Assembly (NCBI GenBank): GCA_964415045.1 | Contig: CAYPZL010000152.1 | Location: 1-14,093, forward strand | DNA from: CAYPZL01 sp964415045 | GTDB lineage: Bacteria; Planctomycetota; Phycisphaerae; Sedimentisphaerales; Anaerobacaceae | DNA: 14,093 nt | Direction: 5' to 3' | Notes under the pieces: model-generated | The model's database searches: none | Seen by the model: only the letters and a program-made list of their open reading frames with translations | What the model was told of the DNA's origin: nothing | Made by a program: the position numbers and the translations under genes | Shown here: in pieces, positions 1 through 7,012 of the stretch | Layout of the letters: each line of letters starts with the position of its first letter | How positions within the stretch are numbered: the first letter of the stretch is position 1

Positions 1-27
1 AGGAGATTTTTCCTCCCTAAAGTAAGC

Positions 28-54
28 CTAATCTCCATTTTGCAAAAGTTCAGT
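28..54 (+). repeat. Left copy of a 27-bp inverted repeat shared with the right end of the window
   Basis: These 27 bases are the exact reverse complement of 14012-14038. The core is the perfect palindrome TTTTGCAAAA at 38-47. The copy starts about 20 bases beyond the stop codon of the membrane-protein gene. Relative to the upstream gene it has the same orientation as the right-hand copy has relative to the COQ7-like gene. The match stops abruptly on both sides. It may be a dispersed intergenic repeat or the end of a mobile element lying outside the window; no transposase is visible. Confidence 0.85.
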
Positions 55-73
55 TGAGATGTCAGATGGCAGG

Positions 74-2029
74 CTATTCGGGACGGGGAAGATCCTCGAG
101 GTTCTTGGCGACCTGGTCGGCGTAGAAGCTCCTCGGATAAAGGCTCAGGAAGCTGGCGAGCATGTCGCGGGCCTGCACGAGGCTGTCCTTGTCCGCTTTT
201 TGCTGATAGAGCTGGATTTTGAGGCGGGTCAGCTCGTAGAGGGCCTGCATCCCGCCGTCGGTTTTTTGGCATTGTCGATGCAGCTCAGCCAGGCGCTCGC
301 CGCGGCCCTGCTCGTCGGGGATGAGCTTGGCCTGGGCCAACAGGATATTGTCGCGCAGCCCATCCTGCTCGCCGGTGCGGGCCAGGAGCGTCTCAAGCTG
401 CTGCTCGTATTCGGTCCCGTGCGGATCGAGCATGACAAACCGAGCCAGGCGGTGGACGGCGCCGTCGGAACCGCTGCGGTTCTGCGGGCCGATCAACGTG
501 CGCAGCTCATGGATGCGTCTCTGTAACTCCGTCAGCCTCACGACCGTCATGACCGTGGTGGCGGGCGGACGAAACGCGCTGAACAGACGGTCGGAGACCG
601 GCGGGGCTTGTTCGTGGCGGGCCAACTGCTCGGCGAGCATGTCGTTGGCGTCGGCGAGGATGCGCTCGGCCCGGTCAAGCGCTGCCAGGAGCTTCGACTC
701 GGGCAGCCCCTCCTGGGCGGCGGTGTGCCAGGCCACCCGCCAGCGGGCCTCGATCGATTCCGGACTGTCATTATAATCGGGCACCGTATAGAGACGGTTC
801 CATGTGGCCAGCGCCCGCTCGCACGGGTGGTCGCTGTAGAAATGCAGCAGATCGTCCCGCTTGATGCGCCGCAGGTCGGGGCTGTACTCGTTGAGAAGCC
901 CTTTGTAATACAACGCGATCGGCATGCGATCGCTGCGAGCGCGGCGGGCGAGGATTTCCTGCTGAATCACCTCAGGAATCCACCAGGGCTTGGGCGGTCG
1001 AATGAACCGGTCGTACTGCTGCTCCAACTGTTTCCTCTTCTCCTGGTACAGCAGCTCGTCCGGCACGTCAAGCCAGGAAGGCCACTCGCCTTTGCGCAGC
1101 TTGATCTGAATCTGCTCCTTCATCATCTCGCGCAGCGGAATCCGCTCCGTCGGCGCAAAGAGCATGCTCAAGACCCGCTGCCGGTCGCGCGCGTCGGTCT
1201 GGGGGTCCACGGCGATATCGACGGTTCGATCCAGGAGGTCGCGAAGGCTGTGGTCGCGAAATTCGGGCACGGCCGCCGGATTGTTCTTGGCCACATAAAA
1301 CTGATAATCAAGCTCGTCAAAACCTATTTTCCATTCGAACACGCCCAGGGCCAGCAGCAGCGTCGTGGTGGTGAAGATCCATATCAAGCCCGGCCGGTAT
1401 CGCGTGTAATGGCCGATGCCGAGCACCAAGCCGGCAATGGCCAGGCCCACGATCCAGGCCCAGATCCACGGAGCGAACGAGAAACTCCACTCCAGCGGCT
1501 CCAGGCCGCGTGCCGAGCCGAAGACGCCCCAGTAGATCAACTGCGGCGCCATGCACAGCGCGATCGCAATGATGCGAGACCGAAACCGCAGCGGCCGGGC
1601 CGCCACCGCCAGACAGCTCAGCAGCAGAAAGATCGCAAAGCCCGGCAGATTCGCCAGGAAAAACACCGCCAGCAGGAAAATGAAACTGTGTCCGAAGCTC
1701 ATCAATTGAGAGATGAGCACGGGGACCACCGCCATGATCCCCATCAGCAGCCCCAGCACGACGATTTGCCAGGGATACTCGAAGATGCTCGCCCCGGTGA
1801 CCGCCGCCTGGTCGAGCCGCCAGAAGTCGGGGATCGTCTGCGAGCCCAGATCGAAGGCCCAGAACGTCCCGGTGGCAATTCTCGACCAGACCAGACAGGC
1901 GATCGAAAACGCAACTCCCGCCAGCAGCCAGCACCGCTGCACGTTCTTGTGACTGTAGTGCAACGTGGGCCCAACGGTCAGAAAGGACTTGGACACCTTC
2001 GGCGTCTTTTCCGGTTCTTTATTATCCAT
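74..2029 (-). CDS. Unrecognised polytopic membrane protein with a long soluble C-terminal helical domain (651 aa)
   Basis: I do not recognise the family. The N-terminal third is hydrophobic, with about seven likely membrane helices near residues 33-51, 87-109, 113-128, 129-145, 151-171, 185-207 and 212-231. From about residue 240 the protein is hydrophilic, charged and probably helical. The last 100 residues contain TPR-like spacing, ending in a segment around FLSLYPRSFYADQVAKNLED that resembles the last helix pair of TPR or YbgF-like proteins. A scaffold or envelope role is possible but is inference. The ATG at 2029 is the only reasonable start, although no clear Shine-Dalgarno precedes it. 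It follows ahcY on the same strand after 75 bases and may be cotranscribed. Expression as a real gene is supported by the long uninterrupted frame and the coherent membrane topology. Confidence 0.85.
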   Translation of the reverse strand: MDNKEPEKTPKVSKSFLTVGPTLHYSHKNVQRCWLLAGVAFSIACLVWSRIATGTFWAFDLGSQTIPDFWRLDQAAVTGASIFEYPWQIVVLGLLMGIMAVVPVLISQLMSFGHSFIFLLAVFFLANLPGFAIFLLLSCLAVAARPLRFRSRIIAIALCMAPQLIYWGVFGSARGLEPLEWSFSFAPWIWAWIVGLAIAGLVLGIGHYTRYRPGLIWIFTTTTLLLALGVFEWKIGFDELDYQFYVAKNNPAAVPEFRDHSLRDLLDRTVDIAVDPQTDARDRQRVLSMLFAPTERIPLREMMKEQIQIKLRKGEWPSWLDVPDELLYQEKRKQLEQQYDRFIRPPKPWWIPEVIQQEILARRARSDRMPIALYYKGLLNEYSPDLRRIKRDDLLHFYSDHPCERALATWNRLYTVPDYNDSPESIEARWRVAWHTAAQEGLPESKLLAALDRAERILADANDMLAEQLARHEQAPPVSDRLFSAFRPPATTVMTVVRLTELQRRIHELRTLIGPQNRSGSDGAVHRLARFVMLDPHGTEYEQQLETLLARTGEQDGLRDNILLAQAKLIPDEQGRGERLAELHRQCQKTDGGMQALYELTRLKIQLYQQKADKDSLVQARDMLASFLSLYPRSFYADQVAKNLEDLPRPE

Positions 2030-2104
2030 AACGCAACGGCGCCCGCACCGCCGCGCGTGGGTCCACCCGCGGCGTCGGCGTCGATCCCAAAGACAAGCGA
2101 TCGG

Positions 2105-3364
2105 CTACGTGCCCTCGCCGCTGCTGGCGAGATAGGCGATTTGCTCCGGCGTCAACTTGTCAATCGCAATCGACATCGTCCGTAGCTTTAATCGGCAAAC
2201 CTGCTCCTCGATCTCCAGAGGAACATCGTGAACTTTCACTTCGAGCTTGCCCCGGCGTTTGGTCACCCACTCGGATTGCAGGGCCTGGGTGGCGAAGCTC
2301 ATGTCCATCACACACGCCGGATGGCCTTCGGCCGCCGCCAGGTTGATCAGTCGCCCTTCCCCCAGCAGGTAAATGCTCTTGGTCTTGCTGATGACGTACT
2401 CGTCGACGTGCCGACGAACGTTGCGATTGACCTTCTTGCTCATCTTCTTGAGGCCCGGGATGTCGATCTCGACGTTGAAATGGCCGCTATTGGCCACGGT
2501 GGCGCGATTCTTCATGCGACGGAAATGTTCCGGGCGAAGCACGTGTTTGTCGCCGGTCAGCGTGACGAACAAGTCGCCGACCTTCGCGGCCTCGGCCATC
2601 GGCATGACCTGGAAACCGTCCATGGCCGCTTCCAGGGCCTTGATCGGGTCGACCTCGGTGATGATGACGATGGCCCCCATCCCGCGGGCCCGCATGGCGA
2701 AGCCGCGTCCGCACCACCCGTACCCGGCCACCACCACGCGCGAGCCGGCCAGCAGATAATCCGTGGCCCGGATGATCCCGTCGACGGTGGATTGGCCCGT
2801 CCCGTACCGGTTGTCGAACAAGTGCTTGCTCTTGGCGTCGTTCACGGCGATCACGGGGAAGTTGAGCTTGCCCTCGTTCGCCATGGCGCGCAGGCGGATC
2901 ACGCCCGTCGTCGTTTCTTCCATGCTCGCGATGATGTTCCCGGCGTCCTTCTTGCGCTTGGTGTGCAGCTCGTTGACCAGATCGGCCCCGTCGTCAAACG
3001 TGATGACCGGCTCGTGATCGATGGCCGCGTTGATGTGATCGTAATACGTCTTGCGGTTTTCCCCGCGTATGGCAAAGACCGCAATGCCGAAATCCTTCAC
3101 CAGCGAAGCGGCCACATCGTCCTGCGTGCTCAAGGGATTCGAGGCGCACAGGACCGCGTTGGCGCCGGCGGCCTTGAGCGTCCGCATCAGGTTGGCCGTC
3201 TCGGCCGTGACATGCAAGCAGGCGGAAACGTTCATACCCTTCAGCGGCTTGTTCTTGCTGAAGCGGTTGCGAATCGCCGTCAGGACGGGCATGTCGTTGT
3301 CCGCCCACAAAATCCTTCTCTTGCCTTCCGCAGCCAATGCCATATCTGCTACGTCGTACTTCAT
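2105..3364 (-). CDS. ahcY: S-adenosylhomocysteine hydrolase (adenosylhomocysteinase)
   Basis: This cytosolic enzyme reversibly splits S-adenosylhomocysteine into adenosine and homocysteine, relieving product inhibition of methyltransferases. Family motifs are clear: catalytic His in HVTAETA (51-57), NPLSTQDD (76-83), EETTTG (149-154), VNDAKSKHLFDN (174-185), the NAD-binding GYGWCGRG (214-221), GHFNVEI (294-300) and GEGRLINLAAAEGHP (335-349). At 419 residues it is the short archaeal/Thermotoga-like type, without the C-terminal Lys-Tyr extension of the longer eukaryotic and proteobacterial type. One small oddity is Asn in GHFN where most members have Asp. The start at 3364 is preceded by an AAAGGA ribosome site (3372-3377) and by a reasonable promoter at 3400-3428, so it can be transcribed independently of the glycosidase-like gene upstream. 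Confidence 0.97.
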   Translation of the reverse strand: MKYDVADMALAAEGKRRILWADNDMPVLTAIRNRFSKNKPLKGMNVSACLHVTAETANLMRTLKAAGANAVLCASNPLSTQDDVAASLVKDFGIAVFAIRGENRKTYYDHINAAIDHEPVITFDDGADLVNELHTKRKKDAGNIIASMEETTTGVIRLRAMANEGKLNFPVIAVNDAKSKHLFDNRYGTGQSTVDGIIRATDYLLAGSRVVVAGYGWCGRGFAMRARGMGAIVIITEVDPIKALEAAMDGFQVMPMAEAAKVGDLFVTLTGDKHVLRPEHFRRMKNRATVANSGHFNVEIDIPGLKKMSKKVNRNVRRHVDEYVISKTKSIYLLGEGRLINLAAAEGHPACVMDMSFATQALQSEWVTKRRGKLEVKVHDVPLEIEEQVCRLKLRTMSIAIDKLTPEQIAYLASSGEGT

Positions 3365-3399
3365 GCGTCAGTCCTTTCAAATCACCTGTCAAAGGCGGG

Positions 3400-3428
3400 A
3401 TTCTACGCCAAGACCGGCCATCCTGCAA
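3400..3428 (-). promoter_or_regulatory. Candidate sigma70-type promoter for ahcY
   Basis: Read on the minus strand there is a TAGAAT -10 box (3400-3405, five of six consensus bases) and a weak TTGCAG -35 box (3423-3428), separated by exactly 17 bases. Transcription would start near 3393, giving a leader of about 30 bases with the AAAGGA ribosome site. This is pattern matching only. Confidence 0.4.
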
Positions 3429-3440
3429 CGTTTTCTTTGC

Positions 3441-3473
3441 CCCGTCGGCACACGACGGGCGGGGTCTCGCCCG
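3441..3473 (-). other. Overlapping, mutually exclusive hairpins between the glycosidase-like gene and ahcY
   Basis: Arms CCCGTCG (3441-3447) and CGACGGG (3453-3459) form a perfect 7-bp stem with a 5-base loop. CGGGCG (3456-3461) and CGCCCG (3468-3473) form a perfect 6-bp stem. The two share bases 3456-3459 and cannot form together. They lie 10-42 bases after the stop of the upstream gene. No T-run follows on the minus strand, so an intrinsic terminator is unlikely; a stabilising or processing structure is possible. Confidence 0.4.
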
Positions 3474-3482
3474 CTCCGCAGA

Positions 3483-4673
3483 TCACCCTGCGCGGCCGAG
3501 CGAGATACGGTATATGTGGACGTCCCACGACTTGAACTCATCTTCAAAAACGCCATCTCGCGAAGCAACCCTCCGCGACTCCCCCAGAACGTCAACCGCA
3601 CACCGTCCGGGCACGCCCGGCACGCGAAAGCGCGCCCGTGTGGCGCCTTGGCGCATGGCCACCGCAAAGACGTACGTACTGCCGCCGTGCCGCTTCGTCA
3701 GGGTCGCCACGGGCACTTCGCTGTGGCTCGATCTGACAGCGACGCCGTCGGGCACGGTGGGAGCGTTCAACACCGGCGCCAGCTCGGCGATCTGCCAGTT
3801 GATGCGCGTCACCGCCGCGCACATCTCGGCGTCACTGAGCAGGGCCGATTCGTTGAACCTCGGCTGCCATTCATGCACGAAGTAGATCAGGCCGGTCGAG
3901 CCGTGGATGATGGACATCCACACCTCGCAGCGTACCTGGTGCGGCGTGGGTTTTTGCGTCGGATGGTTGATGCGCGTGCACTCGATGCAGTTCCAGACGA
4001 TCTTTTTACCTTGCGTCCATTTTACGAGCCGTTCGACGCCCCGGGCGACGTACCAGAGCTTGCCGGCCACCTGCGGTTTCGAGTGCGTTGCGGGATAGAT
4101 GTCGAACGAGGCGATGTCACAACCTTTGAGGTACTCGGGATAATCCTCCGGATGGTTCGTGCGCACGCCCCGGCCGTGCCAACCGTCCCAGGCGACGCCC
4201 TGGCCGAGATTGAGCACCACGGGGCGGCTCGGATCGGCGGCCTTCATTTGCTGGTAGCCCGCGACGATGCGCTCCGGCGGGATCGGCGGGCCATAACCCT
4301 TGCCGGAGCCCAGCGACTGGGCGTTGTCGGGCTCGTCGCCGTGCATCCAGCCCGCAATGATAGGGTCGTCGCGGTGCGCCAGGCCGACGGCGTTCTGGTG
4401 ACAAATCACCGGCATGCCCGCCTGCTTGAGCTGTCGTAGCTGCTCCTCGGTAGGACCCTTCCACAGACCGATGTAGAGATTGATGCCGGCCTCCTGATAG
4501 CGCTTCGCCCGCGCCGGATTTTGCAGCCAAACGGCGATGGGAAAAAAGTTCGGATCGTCGGCCGGACCGCGACGCCATTGGGCATAGGGTCCGGCCTCCA
4601 CCGCTGCGCCGCTCTTCGCGAGCCACGTTGCCAGAACGACCCATACCACTATCAAGACAGTCCGTCGTTCCAT
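3483..4673 (-). CDS. Secreted glycoside-hydrolase-like protein, probable TIM barrel with C-terminal beta domain (396 aa)
   Basis: I recognise a glycosidase-like pattern but not the exact family. Residues 1-27 form a signal peptide (MERRT, then a hydrophobic stretch VLIVVWVVLATW, then small residues). Residues 44-300 alternate as expected for a TIM barrel and carry two candidate catalytic acids: Glu114 in HGDEPDN and Glu231 in NCIEC, each at the end of a hydrophobic strand as in clan GH-A retaining enzymes. Residues 305-390 look like a small beta-sandwich typical of such enzymes. The substrate is not predictable. The start at 4673 was chosen over a frame opening at 4910 because the longer frame overlaps the transketolase gene, while 4673 has a GGAGGG site and begins the signal peptide. 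It follows transketolase by 94 bases. Confidence 0.8.
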   Translation of the reverse strand: MERRTVLIVVWVVLATWLAKSGAAVEAGPYAQWRRGPADDPNFFPIAVWLQNPARAKRYQEAGINLYIGLWKGPTEEQLRQLKQAGMPVICHQNAVGLAHRDDPIIAGWMHGDEPDNAQSLGSGKGYGPPIPPERIVAGYQQMKAADPSRPVVLNLGQGVAWDGWHGRGVRTNHPEDYPEYLKGCDIASFDIYPATHSKPQVAGKLWYVARGVERLVKWTQGKKIVWNCIECTRINHPTQKPTPHQVRCEVWMSIIHGSTGLIYFVHEWQPRFNESALLSDAEMCAAVTRINWQIAELAPVLNAPTVPDGVAVRSSHSEVPVATLTKRHGGSTYVFAVAMRQGATRARFRVPGVPGRCAVDVLGESRRVASRDGVFEDEFKSWDVHIYRISLGRAG

Positions 4674-4682
4674 ACCGTTATG

Positions 4683-4688
4683 CCCTCC
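4683..4688 (-). promoter_or_regulatory. Ribosome binding site fixing the glycosidase-like start at 4673
   Basis: GGAGGG on the minus strand, nine bases before the ATG at 4673. It supports this start over the upstream in-frame codons that overlap transketolase. Confidence 0.75.
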
Positions 4689-4767
4689 GAAGCGCAGCGC
4701 AAGAGCCGATGCCCCGTCACCCGGTACACAGAGACGATCATTCCAGGCGGAGACAAACAACTCGCGT

Positions 4768-6795
4768 TCAGCTTTCCTCTTGCAGCTTCTTCTGCAGTTC
4801 TTTCGCTGCAGCCACGACGTTTTCGGCGGTGATGCCAAACTCCTGGAAGCAGGTCTTGCCGGGAGCCGAGGCGCCAAAGGTGGACATGCCGATGAAGGCG
4901 CCGTCCTCACCGAGCCACTTGCGCCATCCCATTTCGACGCCGGCCTCGATTCCCACCCGCACCCTGACGTCGCGCGGGATCACCGAATTCTTGTACTTGT
5001 CGTCCTGCTTCTCGAACAGCTTCCAGCAGGGCATGCTGACGACCTGGGTGGAGAGTCCGTCGGCGTCAAGCTGCCGGGCGGCTTCCAGGGCGATCGCCAC
5101 CTCGGAGCCGCTGGCCAGCAGGATCACGTCGGGCTTTCCCCGGCTGGTCAGGATATAGGCGCCCCGGCTGACGTTGGCCGCCGAGGCGAACTTGTTCTGG
5201 TCGATCACGGGAAGACCCTGGCGAGTCAGCAGCAGGCCAACCGGGCCGTCGCGATGCTCCAGGGCGTATTTCCAGGCGTGAGCCGTCTCGTTAGCATCGG
5301 CCGGACGGAAGACCAGCAAGTTGGGCATGCAGCGCAACGCCGCGAAATGCTCGACCGGCTGATGGGTCGGCCCGTCTTCGCCGATCCCGATGCTGTCGTG
5401 CGTCCAGACGAAAATGCTCGGATATTTCGACAGGGCCGCCACGCGAACCGCGCCGCGCATGTAGTCGGAGAAGACCAAAAATGTGCCGCCGTAGGCACGC
5501 AGCAAGCCTGAAAGAGAAATGCCGTTCAGGATGGCGCCCATCGCATGCTCCCGGACACCGAAACGAATGTATCGCCCGTCGGGAACATCTTTCTGGAAAT
5601 CGACCGCGTCGGCAAAGCGCGTGTTGTTGGACGGGGTCAGGTCCGCCGAGCCGCCCAGAACCAGAGGCAGGTGCGGCATTAGCGCGTCCAGCACCTTACC
5701 CGAGGCCTTGCGCGTGGCGATCGACTGCCCGGCCTCGAACTTTGGCAGGACCAAGTCAAGATCAACCGGCAGGTTCCCTTCAGAGGCAACGGTAAATTCC
5801 TTAGCCAGATCGGGATATTTCTTCGCGTAGGCTTTGAACGCCTTGTTCCATTCGTCCTCTGCCTCCTTGCCCCTCTCGAGCGCCTGACGCATGTGGTTGG
5901 AGACGTCCTCCGGGACGTGGAAGGTCTTTTCGGGGTCGCAACCGAACTTCTTCTTCATGAGCTTGATTTCGTCTTCACCCAGCGGCGCGCCGTGGGCGGT
6001 GGCGGTATCCTGCAAATTCGGGCTGCCGTAGGCGATATGCGTCCGCAGCTTGATCATGCAGGGCCGCTGCACCTCGCTCTTGGCGTTGATCAGGGCCCGC
6101 TCGAACGCCTCCATGTCGTTGCCGTCGCCGTCGATCTCCTGGACGTACCAGCCGTACGCCTCGTACCGCTGGGCCCGATCCTCGGTGAAGGAAAGCTCGG
6201 TCGGCCCGTCGATGCTGATGTGGTTGTCGTCGTAGACCACAATCAGGTTGTTCAGGCCCAAATGACCGGCCAGCGAGCAGGCCTCGGCCGAGACGCCCTC
6301 TTCAAGGTCCCCGTCACCAGCGAAGACGTAGACCTTGTGGTCGATGATGGGAAAACCGTCGCGATTGAAATGGGCCGCGAGATACTTCTGAGCGATGGCC
6401 ATCCCGACGGCATTGGAAATCCCCTGGCCTAACGGGCCCGTCGTGGCTTCCACACCCAGCTCGGGATCGTATTCGGGATGTCCGGGCGTCTTGCTTTCCC
6501 ACTGGCGGAAGTTCTGGAGGTCCTCCAGGCTCATATCGAAGCCGGTCAGATGGAGCAGGGAATAAAGCAGCATGCTGCCGTGCCCGCCGGAAAGGACGAA
6601 ACGGTCCCGGTTCTGCCATTTCGGGTTCGCCGGATTATACTTGAGGTGCCGGGTCCAGAGGACGTAGGCGGCCGGCGCCATCCCGATCGGCATGCCCGGA
6701 TGGCCCGAATTGGCCTTCTGCACCCCATCGGCGGCAAGAAAACGAATGGTATTGACGCATAATTCATCAAGTTCCGACAGACCTGGATGAGTCAT
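4768..6795 (-). CDS. tkt: Transketolase
   Basis: This thiamine-diphosphate enzyme transfers two-carbon ketol units between pentose and hexose phosphates in the non-oxidative pentose phosphate pathway (cytosol). All three domains are present in 675 residues, the usual length. The pyrophosphate domain has NSGHPGMP (29-36), LSGGHGSML (68-76), TTGPLGQG (118-125) and GDGDLEEG (160-167), with the Asn of DDNHISIDG completing the ThDP motif. His268 lies in AHGAPLG. The pyrimidine domain has catalytic Glu416 in VREHAMG, and GEDGPTHQPVEH (472-483). A C-terminal domain follows from about 545. The start at 6795 was preferred over a frame opening at 6972: it has a GGAAGG site, and the extra 59 residues would be antisense-like, low-complexity sequence running over the intron remnant. 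It sits between two xylan-type enzymes, suggesting a link to pentose use. Confidence 0.97.
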   Translation of the reverse strand: MTHPGLSELDELCVNTIRFLAADGVQKANSGHPGMPIGMAPAAYVLWTRHLKYNPANPKWQNRDRFVLSGGHGSMLLYSLLHLTGFDMSLEDLQNFRQWESKTPGHPEYDPELGVEATTGPLGQGISNAVGMAIAQKYLAAHFNRDGFPIIDHKVYVFAGDGDLEEGVSAEACSLAGHLGLNNLIVVYDDNHISIDGPTELSFTEDRAQRYEAYGWYVQEIDGDGNDMEAFERALINAKSEVQRPCMIKLRTHIAYGSPNLQDTATAHGAPLGEDEIKLMKKKFGCDPEKTFHVPEDVSNHMRQALERGKEAEDEWNKAFKAYAKKYPDLAKEFTVASEGNLPVDLDLVLPKFEAGQSIATRKASGKVLDALMPHLPLVLGGSADLTPSNNTRFADAVDFQKDVPDGRYIRFGVREHAMGAILNGISLSGLLRAYGGTFLVFSDYMRGAVRVAALSKYPSIFVWTHDSIGIGEDGPTHQPVEHFAALRCMPNLLVFRPADANETAHAWKYALEHRDGPVGLLLTRQGLPVIDQNKFASAANVSRGAYILTSRGKPDVILLASGSEVAIALEAARQLDADGLSTQVVSMPCWKLFEKQDDKYKNSVIPRDVRVRVGIEAGVEMGWRKWLGEDGAFIGMSTFGASAPGKTCFQEFGITAENVVAAAKELQKKLQEES

Positions 6796-6799
6796 TTCA

Positions 6800-6805
6800 C
6801 CTTCC
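6800..6805 (-). promoter_or_regulatory. Ribosome binding site fixing the transketolase start at 6795
   Basis: GGAAGG followed by TGAA and the ATG on the minus strand. Its position, together with the loss of family similarity upstream, marks 6795 as the start. Confidence 0.75.
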
Positions 6806-6884
6806 CGTAATTCTCTGTTGGCATTCAGTTTCCGCGATGCAAACGAAGGGGACAGGATACCAGCCCGCCCCCCCGCTGGCAAGC

Positions 6885-6995
6885 CCTTTCCCGGTCCGGC
6901 GCGGCCCGGCGCAGGTACGCATTCAGACGCTCCCAGGTGAAGGAGTGCCGCTGGCTGCGACGTTTCAGCCACTCGTACATGGCACGAATCGTCAC
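6885..6995 (-). pseudogene. Remnant of the C-terminus of a group II intron reverse transcriptase/maturase
   Basis: In a frame that runs past the stop codon of the neighbouring esterase gene, the minus strand encodes MYEWLKRRSQRHSFTWERL (6980-6924) plus flanking residues. The pattern WL-x-RRSQR-x-SFTWE is the very characteristic C-terminal signature of group II intron-encoded proteins, in or next to the maturase DNA-binding/endonuclease end. Only about 35-40 codons remain; no reverse transcriptase domain lies upstream, because that DNA is the 3' end of the esterase/glucuronidase gene, and I see no domain V-like RNA downstream. It is therefore a degraded fragment, not a functional gene. Boundaries are approximate. 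Confidence 0.65.
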
Positions 6996-7012
6996 GCAGC
7001 CAACCTTCCGGG

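Noticed and set aside
2045..2090. Terminator hairpin between ahcY and the membrane-protein gene
   Set aside because: The possible stem needs a bulge and no T-run follows on the minus strand, so it cannot be told from chance in GC-rich sequence.
608..2185. Long plus-strand open frame (525 codons) opposite the membrane-protein gene
   Set aside because: Antisense shadow of a GC-rich gene: no fold-like composition, rich in Arg, Gln, Pro and Gly, and no ribosome site. Similar frames at 2228-3535, 3051-4439 and 11523-13355 were rejected for the same reason.
3365..3482. SAH or SAM riboswitch upstream of ahcY
   Set aside because: I could not find the conserved core of the SAH riboswitch, and the likely promoter leaves only about 30 bases of leader.
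4674..4910. N-terminal extension of the glycosidase-like protein
   Set aside because: It overlaps the transketolase 3' end and would bury the signal peptide 79 residues inside the protein; GGAGGG marks the start at 4673.
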